NCBI RefSeq assembly: GCF_900215295.1
Contig: NZ_OCMF01000001.1
Coordinates: forward strand, 558,001-622,000
Length of the DNA stretch: 64,000 bases
Source: Salinimicrobium sediminis
Lineage (GTDB): Bacteria; Bacteroidota; Bacteroidia; Flavobacteriales; Flavobacteriaceae
Direction of reading: 5' to 3'
The notes beneath the pieces were generated by a model. The model was not told the DNA's origin and did not search any database. It worked only from the letters and a program-made list of their open reading frames with translations. Below, piece by piece: positions 23,371 through 31,407 of the stretch. Positions within the stretch are counted from its first letter, which is position 1. Every line of letters begins with the position of its first letter. The translations under genes and the position numbers were made by a program.

Positions 23371-24548
23371 TGAAAGCAGACCAATTTCAGGCTCCAGATT
23401 ACTATAATCTTGATGATTTACTTAGTGACGAACACAAAATGGTACGTGAAGCTTCCCGGGAATGGGTGAAGCGTGAGGTATCTCCAATAATAGAAGAAGC
23501 GGCTCAAAAAGCTGAATTTCCGAAGCAATTGATCAACGGCCTTGCAGAAATTGGTGCCTTTGGTCCTTATATCCCTGAAGAATATGGTGGTGCCGGGCTC
23601 GACCAGATCTCCTATGGACTCATCATGCAGGAGATTGAAAGAGGCGACAGCGGAATCCGCTCCACAGCCTCAGTTCAGTCTTCCCTGGTCATGTATCCCA
23701 TTTTCAAATACGGAACAGAGGAACAGAAGAAAAAATATCTTCCTAAGCTTGCCTCCGGTGAAATGATGGGTTGTTTTGGACTTACAGAACCCGATCATGG
23801 ATCCAATCCCGGGGGCATGACTTCCAATTTTAAAGACAAAGGAGATCATTACCTGCTCAACGGGGCAAAATTGTGGATCTCTAATTCTCCATTTGCAGAT
23901 ATAGCAGTGGTGTGGGCAAAAAATGAAGAAGGAAGAATTCATGGCCTTATCGTGGAACGCGGAATGGAAGGTTTCTCAACACCCGAAACTCACAACAAAT
24001 GGTCTCTACGTGCCAGCGCTACAGGAGAACTTGTCTTCAACAATATGAAAGTTCCAAAGGAAAACCTCCTGCCCGAAAAAAGCGGATTGGGAGCTCCTCT
24101 CGGATGTCTTGATTCTGCCCGCTACGGAATTGCCTGGGGAGCAATTGGTGCCGCTATGGATTGTTATGACACTGCGCTGCGTTATGCCAAAGAGAGGATT
24201 CAGTTTGGAAAACCTATTGCCGGCTTCCAGCTACAGCAAAAAAAGCTTGCCGAAATGATCACAGAGATCACTAAAGCTCAGCTGCTCGCATGGAGGTTGG
24301 GCGTTATGAGAAACGAAGGCACGGCAACTTCAGCCCAAATTTCTATGGCAAAGAGAAACAATGTAGCTATGGCTATCAATATCGCCAGGGAAGCAAGACA
24401 GATCCTGGGTGGAATGGGAATTACCGGCGAATATAGCATAATGCGCCACATGATGAATCTCGAAAGTGTAATCACGTATGAAGGAACTCACGATATTCAC
24501 CTGTTGATCACGGGGGCAGACATTACGGGAATTCCTGCGTTTCAATAA
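23370..24548 (+). CDS. gcdH: Glutaryl-CoA dehydrogenase-like acyl-CoA dehydrogenase
   Basis: A 392-residue FAD-dependent acyl-CoA dehydrogenase. It has the N-terminal helical domain, FGLTEPDHGSNPGGM at the FAD/substrate site, KLWISNS, and the C-terminal catalytic base region TYEGTHDIHLLITG with the conserved Glu. The sequence around RSTASVQSSLVMYPI and the GTHDIH tail fit glutaryl-CoA dehydrogenases, which convert glutaryl-CoA to crotonyl-CoA in lysine and tryptophan breakdown. No pathway partner is adjacent. It appears to be transcribed alone or with the following metallophosphoesterase gene. Confidence 0.88.
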   Translation: MKADQFQAPDYYNLDDLLSDEHKMVREASREWVKREVSPIIEEAAQKAEFPKQLINGLAEIGAFGPYIPEEYGGAGLDQISYGLIMQEIERGDSGIRSTASVQSSLVMYPIFKYGTEEQKKKYLPKLASGEMMGCFGLTEPDHGSNPGGMTSNFKDKGDHYLLNGAKLWISNSPFADIAVVWAKNEEGRIHGLIVERGMEGFSTPETHNKWSLRASATGELVFNNMKVPKENLLPEKSGLGAPLGCLDSARYGIAWGAIGAAMDCYDTALRYAKERIQFGKPIAGFQLQQKKLAEMITEITKAQLLAWRLGVMRNEGTATSAQISMAKRNNVAMAINIAREARQILGGMGITGEYSIMRHMMNLESVITYEGTHDIHLLITGADITGIPAFQ

Positions 24549-24571
24549 GTCTCTAAAAAAGCAAGAATAGA

Positions 24572-25477
24572 ATGGCATCCGGAAGCAGATTGACCAACGC
24601 ATACCGAACTGCACTCCGGATTCCATTTGATGATGACTCAAAAATCATAATTTTTAGCGATTGCCACCGCGGCAATAATAGTTTTGCTGATGATTTTGCA
24701 AACAATCGCAACAGTTATTTTCATGCCCTCTCACATTATTACAGGAAAGGTTTTACCTACTGTGAACTGGGGGACGGAGATGAATTGTGGGAAAATCTAA
24801 CTTTTGAATCCATTTTTGAAGCTCATAAAGATGTCTTCAAATTAATGCGCCTGTTCTTTACTGAAGGCCGACTCTATCGCATTGTGGGGAATCATGACAT
24901 GGTTTACAGCAATCAGGATTATGTGGCAAAACACCTCTATAGCTATTGCGACACAGGCACCGAAAAGGAATTACCTCTTTTCCCGGGGATCACTTTCCCT
25001 GAAGCTCTAATTCTTGAGCATCAAAAAACCGGACAGGAAATTTTTATGGTTCACGGGCACCAGGCAGACTGGCTGCATTACTATATATGGAAGATCGACC
25101 GTTTCCTGGTGAGGGTTCTATGGAGGCAGTTACAGATATTCGGAATCGGCGATCCAACCAGCCCTGCAAAAAACAATATCGAGCTTAACAAGATCGAACG
25201 GAAAACGAAGAAATGGATCGTTGAGAACAATGACCAGTTCATGATCACCGGCCACACGCACAGGCCCAGATTTCCAAGGCCGGGGGAAATTCCTTATTTC
25301 AATGACGGCAGCTGTGTTCATCCCAGGTCCATCACAGGAATTGAAATCGAAGAAGGAGCTATCAGCCTTATAAAGTGGCAGGTAGCTATTAATGAAGAAG
25401 GTTTTCTAAAGGTAATAAGGATCGTACTTGAAGGACCTCAAAAACTTGAAGCTTACCAGAAGGCGAAAGCTACATAA
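24572..25477 (+). CDS. Calcineurin-like metallophosphoesterase
   Basis: A 301-residue enzyme with the full two-metal motif set: FSDCHRG, GDGDE, GNHDMVY, HGHQAD and GHTHRPRF. It resembles the UDP-2,3-diacylglucosamine pyrophosphatase-like branch, but the substrate cannot be read from sequence. There is no signal peptide, so it should be cytoplasmic. It starts 23 nt after gcdH and its 3' end overlaps, tail to tail, a small minus-strand gene by 8 nt. Confidence 0.88.
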   Translation: MASGSRLTNAYRTALRIPFDDDSKIIIFSDCHRGNNSFADDFANNRNSYFHALSHYYRKGFTYCELGDGDELWENLTFESIFEAHKDVFKLMRLFFTEGRLYRIVGNHDMVYSNQDYVAKHLYSYCDTGTEKELPLFPGITFPEALILEHQKTGQEIFMVHGHQADWLHYYIWKIDRFLVRVLWRQLQIFGIGDPTSPAKNNIELNKIERKTKKWIVENNDQFMITGHTHRPRFPRPGEIPYFNDGSCVHPRSITGIEIEEGAISLIKWQVAINEEGFLKVIRIVLEGPQKLEAYQKAKAT

Positions 25478-25631
25478 GATCGAAACAGGGGCAACGTTTA
25501 CATCGCTTTCCCTTCAAATACTTCTCACAGCACTCGCTTTTTAACTCCACAGGTTTTTTAGAGATAACCCCCTCAAACTTGAGGTAATCTTTAGATTTAT
25601 TGGAGTAAAATACAATAACATTAAAGCTCAT
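25470..25631 (-). CDS. Small cysteine-rich protein
   Basis: A 53-residue protein from an ATG at 25631. The N-terminal half is basic and hydrophobic (SFNVIVFYSNKSKDYLKF) and the C-terminal half carries five cysteines arranged CC-x9-C-x2-C-x1-C in KSECCEKYLKGKRCKRCPC. This could bind zinc or an Fe-S cluster. I recall similar short proteins ending KRCKRCPCFDL in flavobacteria, which would support a conserved family; this was not checked. It lies just downstream of the ferredoxin gene on the same strand (47 nt), so it may be part of the Fe-S operon. Confidence 0.65.
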   Translation of the reverse strand: MSFNVIVFYSNKSKDYLKFEGVISKKPVELKSECCEKYLKGKRCKRCPCFDLM

Positions 25632-25678
25632 GCCTGTTGTTTTTCTTTCCTGCCAAAAAGGGCAAATATTAAGCCTTT

Positions 25679-26017
25679 TTAGTCAGCGTTATATGGAGAT
25701 ATCTTTACTTCCAGCCCCTCCAGTTCTTTTGTAATAGGGATTTGGCAACTCAAACGGCTGTTGTCCTGCACAAAGAATGCCTGGTCCAGCATATCTTCTT
25801 CCTCATAACCTTTTTCGGGCAGGAGGTGTTCCTTGTTCAGCATATAGCACTGGCAGGAAGCGCACATGGCCATTCCGCCGCAGATGCCAATAGTACCTTC
25901 GGGCGCCAGTTCATGAGAACGTATCACTTCCATGAGGTTCATGTTCATATCTGTAGGCGCATCTACTAAATGCGCTTCTCCCTCGCGGTCTATTATAGTG
26001 ATCTTAATATCTGACAT
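25679..26017 (-). CDS. 2Fe-2S ferredoxin, adrenodoxin type
   Basis: A 112-residue electron carrier. Cluster ligands are in CGGMAMCASC (C-x5-C-x2-C) and the later LSCQIPI, the pattern of adrenodoxin/ISC-type ferredoxins used in Fe-S assembly and redox supply. It is the last main gene after mrp-nfu-ferredoxin reductase, so it probably receives electrons from the adjacent reductase. A 12-bp palindrome sits 12 nt before the ATG. Confidence 0.92.
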   Translation of the reverse strand: MSDIKITIIDREGEAHLVDAPTDMNMNLMEVIRSHELAPEGTIGICGGMAMCASCQCYMLNKEHLLPEKGYEEEDMLDQAFFVQDNSRLSCQIPITKELEGLEVKISPYNAD

Positions 26018-26029
26018 CTTTCAAAAATT

Positions 26030-26062
26030 AAACCTCACAGGTTTTCAAATCCTGTGAGGTTT
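26030..26062 (-). repeat. REP-like palindrome upstream of the ferredoxin gene
   Basis: Perfect 12-bp arms AAACCTCACAGG (26030-26041) and CCTGTGAGGTTT (26051-26062) with a 9-nt loop, followed on the minus strand by AATTTTTG. It could act as a partial terminator between the reductase and ferredoxin genes. The stem resembles an intergenic palindrome that I recall as widespread in flavobacteria; only one copy is present here. Confidence 0.65.
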
Positions 26063-26076
26063 GGATTAATTTGAAA

Positions 26077-27138
26077 TTAATTTATACTTTTTACTACTTC
26101 TCTTTTCGCCTCTTTCTTGCTGCCGTCAAAACCGTTCACTCCACTTACGGTAGTATATTTCATGACGTACTTCTTATCGGGATAGATACGCTGGTATGCG
26201 CTTTGACACATGATAGCTGCTTCGTGAAATCCGCAAAGGATCAATTTTAATTTTCCCGGATAAGTGTTCACATCTCCAATTGCATAAATTCCGGGGATAT
26301 TGGTCTGGTAATCATAACTGTTATCAACTTTGATCGCATTCTTCTCGATCTCCAGCCCCCAGTTTGCTATAGGTCCCAGCTTTGGCGATAATCCAAAAAG
26401 AGGAATAAAATGATCTGTTTCTTTGATCTCTTCTTCGGAAGCACTTCCGCCGTGGCGTATCACCACCGACTCCAATTTGTTGTCTCCCTTAAGGCCTACC
26501 ACTTCAGCTTCGGTAATAAGGTTGATCTTTCCTATTTTAGAGAGTTCAGATACTTTTTCTACGGAATCCAAAGCTCCACGGAACTCATTTCTCCTGTGAA
26601 CCAGGGAAACTTCCGAAGCAACTTCAGAAAGATAAATAGCCCAGTCTAAAGCCGAATCTCCTCCACCTGCTATTACCACCCGCTTATCCCTGAAGTCTTC
26701 AGGTTCGCGTATCATATAGGAAACTCCGTTATTTTCGTATTTTGCAATATTTGGAATAGGCGGCTTTCTTGGCTCAAAGCTACCAAGTCCGCCGGCGATT
26801 ACCACCACCGGGGCCTGATGTTTTGTACCTTCACTGGTAGTCACTATAAAAGATCCGTCTTCCAGCTTCTCAATAGTTTCTGCGCGTTCCCCAAGGGTAA
26901 AACCGGGTTCAAACGGTTTGATCTGCTCCATAAGGTTATCTACCAGGTCCCCTGCCAGGATTTCCGGAAAAGCCGGAATATCATAAATAGGTTTTTTAGG
27001 GTAGATCTCTGAGCACTGGCCACCCGGCTGCGGTAAAGCATCGATAAGGTGGCATTTTAATTTTAATAATCCTGCTTCAAAAACGGCAAAAAGACCCGTA
27101 GGCCCAGCGCCGATAATCAACATATCTGTTTTAATCAT
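26077..27138 (-). CDS. Ferredoxin-NADP+ reductase, thioredoxin-reductase-like
   Basis: A 353-residue FAD/NAD(P)H oxidoreductase of the YumC type. The N-terminal FAD motif is LIIGAGPTGLFAVFEAG, with PQPGGQCSEIYP; the NAD(P) motif is VVIAGGGDSALDWAI, and the C-terminal FAD motif is GIYAIGDVNTYPGKLKL. It lacks the CxxC redox pair of thioredoxin reductase, as expected for this class. It would transfer electrons between NADPH and the downstream ferredoxin. The gene follows nfu by 30 nt. Confidence 0.92.
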   Translation of the reverse strand: MIKTDMLIIGAGPTGLFAVFEAGLLKLKCHLIDALPQPGGQCSEIYPKKPIYDIPAFPEILAGDLVDNLMEQIKPFEPGFTLGERAETIEKLEDGSFIVTTSEGTKHQAPVVVIAGGLGSFEPRKPPIPNIAKYENNGVSYMIREPEDFRDKRVVIAGGGDSALDWAIYLSEVASEVSLVHRRNEFRGALDSVEKVSELSKIGKINLITEAEVVGLKGDNKLESVVIRHGGSASEEEIKETDHFIPLFGLSPKLGPIANWGLEIEKNAIKVDNSYDYQTNIPGIYAIGDVNTYPGKLKLILCGFHEAAIMCQSAYQRIYPDKKYVMKYTTVSGVNGFDGSKKEAKREVVKSIN

Positions 27139-27168
27139 TACGTCTTGTTTTGGAAAGTGCCGAAAAAG

Positions 27169-27411
27169 CTATTTTTCGATATTCAGCACCGTTTCGATTT
27201 GAGGCACATAACGCTTAATGGTCATCTCAACACCCGACTTTAACGTCATAGTGTTGACGCTGCATCCTACGCACGCCCCTTCGAGCTGCACCTTTACCAG
27301 CCGGTCATCTTCAATACTGATAAGGGAGATATCTCCCCCATCATTCCTCAAGAATGGCCTTATCTCTTCTAAGGCCCTCTCCACGTTAAACCTAACTTCT
27401 TCGCTTGTCAT
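27169..27411 (-). CDS. Nfu-type Fe-S scaffold protein (NifU C-terminal domain)
   Basis: An 80-residue protein consisting of a single Nfu domain with the CxxC motif in GACVGCSVNTMTLK, which bridges a 4Fe-4S cluster between two monomers for delivery to target proteins. It lies 2 nt after mrp and before the ferredoxin reductase. Length is typical of stand-alone Nfu. Confidence 0.93.
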   Translation of the reverse strand: MTSEEVRFNVERALEEIRPFLRNDGGDISLISIEDDRLVKVQLEGACVGCSVNTMTLKSGVEMTIKRYVPQIETVLNIEK

Positions 27412-27413
27412 GA

Positions 27414-28541
27414 CTATTTATTAACTGCACTACAGCCAGCCATAGTGGTGATTTTAATTGCTTCGGTAGGAGGCAGACTGGTGTTTCGTCTTACGGTCTC
27501 CTGTACCACATTCTGGGTAAGCACCTCAAAGGCTTCAGACAGTGGAGTTCCTTCCTGCAAGGCAGCAGGATGTCCTATATCTCCGGCCTCCCTGATACTT
27601 TGCACCAACGGAATTTGTCCAAGGAATGGCACCTGCAGGTCTTCAGCAAGTAACTTCGCGCCTTCCCTTCCAAAAATGTAATATTTATTATCGGGTAATT
27701 CTTCCGGCGTAAAGTAAGCCATATTCTCAATGATTCCCAGCACAGGAACATTAATGGTCTCCTGCTGGAACATTGCCACTCCCTTACGGGCATCGGCAAG
27801 AGCTACATTTTGAGGCGTACTCACCACAACAGCTCCCGTGATTGGCAGGGATTGCATAATTGATAAATGAATATCTCCAGTTCCCGGAGGAAGATCCACT
27901 AATAGGAAATCCAATTCTCCCCACGCGGCATCAAAGATCATTTGATTCAATGCCTTTGCTGCCATTGGCCCTCTCCAGATCACGGCCTGATTGGGTTGTG
28001 TAAAGAACCCAATTGAAAGGAGCTTTACCCCGTGATTTTCGACAGGCTTCATTTTCGATTTTCCGTCAACGTTGACAGAAAGCGGTTTTTCCGTGATCAC
28101 ATCAAACATCATGGGCATAGAAGGTCCGTAAATATCTGAATCCAGAAGACCCACCTTAAATCCCATTTTTGCGAGACTAACAGCAAGGTTCGCGGTAACG
28201 GTTGATTTACCAACCCCACCTTTTCCTGAAGCCACCGCGATAATATTTTTGATCCCCGGAATAGATTTTCCTTTGATCTCAGGTTTATCCGGCGCCTGCA
28301 CTTTTATATTAACCTTGACCTTGGCTTTTTGATGCACGTGCTCATGAATGGCTTTCATTACATCCACTTCTGCCCTTTTTTTAATATGTAAGGCCGGGGT
28401 GGTAAGCAAAAGATCCACTACCACCTCATCTCCAAAGGTCATAATATTCTGGACCGCACCACTTTCAACCATATTTTTACCTTCTCCCGAAACTGAAATG
28501 GTCTCAAGAGCATTTAATATATCTTTCCGATTAAGTTTCAT
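27414..28541 (-). CDS. mrp: Mrp/ApbC-type P-loop ATPase, Fe-S carrier
   Basis: A 375-residue protein with an N-terminal MIP18/DUF59 domain (1-90) and a deviant Walker A ATPase (VASGKGGVGKSTVTANLAV; DLPPGTGD). Family members carry Fe-S clusters to apoproteins. In many homologues a CxxC pair follows ENMSYF; here the segment reads ENMAYFTPEELPDNKYY, with no cysteines, and only one Cys occurs near the C terminus (AGCSAVNK). It heads the operon mrp-nfu-reductase-ferredoxin. Confidence 0.93.
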   Translation of the reverse strand: MKLNRKDILNALETISVSGEGKNMVESGAVQNIMTFGDEVVVDLLLTTPALHIKKRAEVDVMKAIHEHVHQKAKVKVNIKVQAPDKPEIKGKSIPGIKNIIAVASGKGGVGKSTVTANLAVSLAKMGFKVGLLDSDIYGPSMPMMFDVITEKPLSVNVDGKSKMKPVENHGVKLLSIGFFTQPNQAVIWRGPMAAKALNQMIFDAAWGELDFLLVDLPPGTGDIHLSIMQSLPITGAVVVSTPQNVALADARKGVAMFQQETINVPVLGIIENMAYFTPEELPDNKYYIFGREGAKLLAEDLQVPFLGQIPLVQSIREAGDIGHPAALQEGTPLSEAFEVLTQNVVQETVRRNTSLPPTEAIKITTMAGCSAVNK

Positions 28542-28588
28542 GCTGTAAAATTGAATTTAATGAACCTTATGTAGATTCATTCTAAATG

Positions 28589-28596
28589 CAAATATA
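28589..28596 (-). promoter_or_regulatory. Promoter -7 box of the mrp operon
   Basis: TATATTTG on the minus strand matches TAnnTTTG, giving a start near 28582 and a leader of about 40 nt. The -33 region has no clear TTG. Confidence 0.5.
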
Positions 28597-28645
28597 AGTT
28601 GAAAAGCTAAGATAACGAAAGTATTACCCAATTTTGATTCGGACT

Positions 28646-28981
28646 TTATTCTTCGTGAAGTTCTGCGGAAGGATCCCAGAAATGCTGCTGAAAATTAATG
28701 ATCTTATCTTCCTTTATTGCAATCCCTTCCTCCTCTAAAAGTTGTTCCATAAGTCGGGTTCCCGGAAAGTGATGCTTACCCGTAAGTAAACCGTTCCTGT
28801 TTACTACCCGATGTGCCGGAATATCTTCCATTTTTGAAGCATTGTTCATTGCCCAGCCCACCATTCTCGCACTGCCCGAAGCTCCCAGGAAATTGGCAAT
28901 GGCCCCGTAGCTGGTCACCCTACCTTCAGGAATTTGTTTTACCACCTCATATACGCGGTCAAAAAATGAAATTTCAGCCAT
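28646..28981 (-). CDS. Alkyltransferase-like protein (MGMT family, no active-site cysteine)
   Basis: A 111-residue protein with the MGMT C-terminal DNA-binding fold (VYEVVKQIPEGRVTSYGAIA, GSARMVGWAMNN). The active-site motif PCHRV of alkyltransferases is PAHRV here, so the alkyl-acceptor cysteine is replaced by alanine. Atl proteins of this sort bind O6-alkylguanine and recruit nucleotide excision repair rather than reverse the damage. The start overlaps the end of the LysE-type exporter gene by 8 nt. Confidence 0.9.
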   Translation of the reverse strand: MAEISFFDRVYEVVKQIPEGRVTSYGAIANFLGASGSARMVGWAMNNASKMEDIPAHRVVNRNGLLTGKHHFPGTRLMEQLLEEEGIAIKEDKIINFQQHFWDPSAELHEE

Positions 28982-29600
28982 TGTTAAAGATCCTGATAAA
29001 GGTGATGATCACCAGCACCAACATGAGCCCGGCCATGAAGTAATTGGAGTATTTTGCAAAGAAATTACCTTCAGATTCGATCTTGGCAAAGAAAAGCGCA
29101 TATAGATACAGCGTGGTAAAAGTTCCCAGGCCTGCTGCCAGTACAAAAACAGCATTATTAAGCAGGTGATATTGAACATTGCCATTCACATTTAAAGCTG
29201 CTCCTAAAGCCACAAAATAAGGGATAGGAAAGATATTGAGAGCCCCTATCATCATCCCTTTAAAGACACTGCGAATGCCCGAAGTTGGATGTACTTCGAC
29301 TTCCTTGCGCTTATGTTGTGCCATCACCAGAAAATAAACCATCATGATCAAAAAGATCACAAAACCGGCTCTTAACAATATGCTGTTTACGTACTCATTA
29401 TTGAAAATGTAGCGGGCAAGCTGAATAGCAATAGTAGCCTGGAGCAGCACGATGCCGGCAGCCCCTACAGCCATATACATCCCGTTCTGCTGTCCTCTTT
29501 GTAGAGAAGTTCTGGCAACGCTCATATTGACGAGCCCCGGAGGCACCACCCCCAGCAAAGCCGCGAAATAGGTAATAAGGAAAATTTTAGTTTCCTCCAA
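28974..29600 (-). CDS. LysE/RhtB-family exporter
   Basis: A 208-residue inner-membrane protein with about six membrane helices and the family signature near the N terminus (GVVPPGLVNMSVARTSLQRG). LysE-type proteins export amino acids or related small molecules; the substrate is unknown here. It lies between trmB (6 nt upstream) and the Atl gene (8-nt overlap), so the three form an operon without obvious functional link. Confidence 0.85.
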   Translation of the reverse strand: MEETKIFLITYFAALLGVVPPGLVNMSVARTSLQRGQQNGMYMAVGAAGIVLLQATIAIQLARYIFNNEYVNSILLRAGFVIFLIMMVYFLVMAQHKRKEVEVHPTSGIRSVFKGMMIGALNIFPIPYFVALGAALNVNGNVQYHLLNNAVFVLAAGLGTFTTLYLYALFFAKIESEGNFFAKYSNYFMAGLMLVLVIITFIRIFNNG

Positions 29601-29606
29601 AAGGCA

Positions 29607-30281
29607 TTATTTTATCCTAAACTGAATGTAAGTTATAGGTTTTCCCTGCTCAAGATACTGTTTTTCGTAAAAAGTCTGTATCCCGATAACCTCCTTAGGT
29701 GAATATTCATTTTTGTACACGTCGTGATTGGCCTGTATCACCTCATGACCTTCGCCATGCAACAGCCCTAGTGTATAACCGTGCATAAATTCACTATCGG
29801 TTTTTAGGTTCATGAGGCCCTGAGGTTTGAGTATTTTTTTATACTTCTGCAGGAATTCTGAATTGGTCATGCGGTGTTTGGTACGTTTATACTTGATCTG
29901 CGGATCGGGAAAAGTGATCCAGATCTCGTCAACCTCATTTTCAGCAAAAAGCAGGTCTACCAATTCTATCTGACTTCTCATAAACGCAACATTTTGCAAG
30001 CCTTCTTCCAAAGCAGTTTTAGCGCCTCTCCAAAACCGGGCACCTTTGATATCTATTCCAATGAAATTCTTTTCGGGATATGCCTGAGCAAGGCCAACGC
30101 TGTATTCTCCTTTTCCGCAACCTAATTCCAGAACGATAGGTTTATCATTTTTGAAGAAATCACTGCTCCAACTGCCTTTATACTGGAAATTTCCCTCCAG
30201 CACTTCTTCCCTGGTGGGCTGTATTACATTTGAAAATGTTTCGTTTTCTCTAAACCGTTTTAATTTATTCTTACTTCCCAC
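29607..30281 (-). CDS. trmB: tRNA (guanine-N7)-methyltransferase
   Basis: A 224-residue enzyme that methylates G46 of tRNA. The SAM motif is VLELGCGKGEYSVGLA, with FIGIDIKGARFWRGA, and WITFPDPQIKYKRTKHR is the TrmB signature. A GTG at 30281 begins GSKNKLKRFRENETF, the usual N terminus of this family in Bacteroidota, so the longer reading from an ATG at 30335 is not preferred. The longer form would also run into the divergent promoter region. Confidence 0.92.
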   Translation of the reverse strand: MGSKNKLKRFRENETFSNVIQPTREEVLEGNFQYKGSWSSDFFKNDKPIVLELGCGKGEYSVGLAQAYPEKNFIGIDIKGARFWRGAKTALEEGLQNVAFMRSQIELVDLLFAENEVDEIWITFPDPQIKYKRTKHRMTNSEFLQKYKKILKPQGLMNLKTDSEFMHGYTLGLLHGEGHEVIQANHDVYKNEYSPKEVIGIQTFYEKQYLEQGKPITYIQFRIK

Positions 30282-30336
30282 CTGGATATTTAATATTTTG
30301 GTAAATTTAAATAAATTCCCCCACAGGCCTTTCAAT

Positions 30337-30344
30337 TATATTTG
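30337..30344 (+). promoter_or_regulatory. Promoter -7 box of the glycosyltransferase gene
   Basis: TATATTTG lies only 5 nt before the ATG at 30349, which would make the transcript leaderless or nearly so. No clear -33 TTG is seen at the right distance. Confidence 0.4.
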
Positions 30345-30348
30345 TTTT

Positions 30349-31407
30349 ATGCGAAGCAGAAGGATTCTTGTTGCGCCCATAAACTGGGGGTTGGGGCACG
30401 CCACCAGGTGCATCCCAATTATAAAAAAACTGGAAGAAAAAGGTTACACGCCTTTCCTCGCATCAGACGGGGCTGCGCTGGAATTGCTGAAAAAAGAATT
30501 TCCCCACCTGCGCAGTTTTGAATTACCTTCCTACAATATTACCTATACCAGCCGTGGAAGCCTGCTCAAGTGGAAACTCCTTCTGGACAGTCCGCACATC
30601 CTCAGGAACATTAAAAAAGAAAAACTGGCAACAAAGATCCTGGTGGAAAAGCTTAATCTCCACGGAATAATTTCCGACAGCAGGTTTGGAGTGATATATA
30701 AACATCTTCCGAATGTTTTTATTACCCATCAACTCAACGTACTTTCAGGAAATACTACATTTTTAAGCAGCAGACTGCATCAGCAATACATTAGAAAATA
30801 TGACGAGTGCTGGGTACCCGATGCCCCCGGAAAACCAAACCTCAGCGGATTCCTCGGTCACTCAAGATCTACTTTAGAAGCTGTGAAATACATGGGAATC
30901 ATTAGCAGGTTTAAAAAAAGGGAATTGCCCCAGATCTATGACTATATGGTGCTGCTCTCGGGGCCCGAACCTCAGCGCAGCCTGCTCGAAGATATCCTGT
31001 TCCGTGAGTTGAAACAAACAGAAAAGAGGGTCCTTTTTGTAAGAGGAAAAATAAGTGAGGAAGCCGCCGCATTTTCTTCTCCAAACATGACCATCAAAAA
31101 TTACCTTTTTGGGAAGGATCTGGAGGAAGCTCTTAACAGCAGCAAGGTGATCATTTCCAGGTCTGGCTACACAACTTTGATGGATTTGGCGAAGCTTGGA
31201 AAAAAGGCTTTTTTCATCCCCACCCCCGGACAGTTTGAGCAGGAATATCTTGCAGAAAGAATGTCAAAACTTGGTTTTGCCCCTTCCTGTAAGCAGGAAG
31301 ATTTTAATTTGGAAAAATTGAAGAAAGTAGAAACTTTTTCCGGGTTAAACGACCCCGGATTTGTCTGTGACTACAGCCGTCTTTTTAGCCTTTTTAAGCG
31401 TAAATGA
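30349..31407 (+). CDS. MurG-like glycosyltransferase (GT-B fold)
   Basis: A 352-residue cytoplasmic or membrane-associated enzyme. The N terminus RILVAPINWGLGHATRC holds the glycine-rich loop of GT28-type transferases, and the C-terminal nucleotide-sugar region includes ISRSGYTTLMDLAKLGKKAFFIPTPGQ (read in two parts) with the E of FEQEYLAE. Substrate is unknown; it is not MurG itself, whose gene belongs to the cell-wall cluster. An earlier in-frame ATG at 30151 lies inside trmB and is rejected. The last 63 nt overlap the end of phoR, tail to tail. Confidence 0.85.
   Translation: MRSRRILVAPINWGLGHATRCIPIIKKLEEKGYTPFLASDGAALELLKKEFPHLRSFELPSYNITYTSRGSLLKWKLLLDSPHILRNIKKEKLATKILVEKLNLHGIISDSRFGVIYKHLPNVFITHQLNVLSGNTTFLSSRLHQQYIRKYDECWVPDAPGKPNLSGFLGHSRSTLEAVKYMGIISRFKKRELPQIYDYMVLLSGPEPQRSLLEDILFRELKQTEKRVLFVRGKISEEAAAFSSPNMTIKNYLFGKDLEEALNSSKVIISRSGYTTLMDLAKLGKKAFFIPTPGQFEQEYLAERMSKLGFAPSCKQEDFNLEKLKKVETFSGLNDPGFVCDYSRLFSLFKRK

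Noticed and set aside
30151-30348. N-terminal extension of the glycosyltransferase
   Set aside because: It lies antisense inside trmB, has no family similarity, and a good -7 box sits just before the ATG at 30349.
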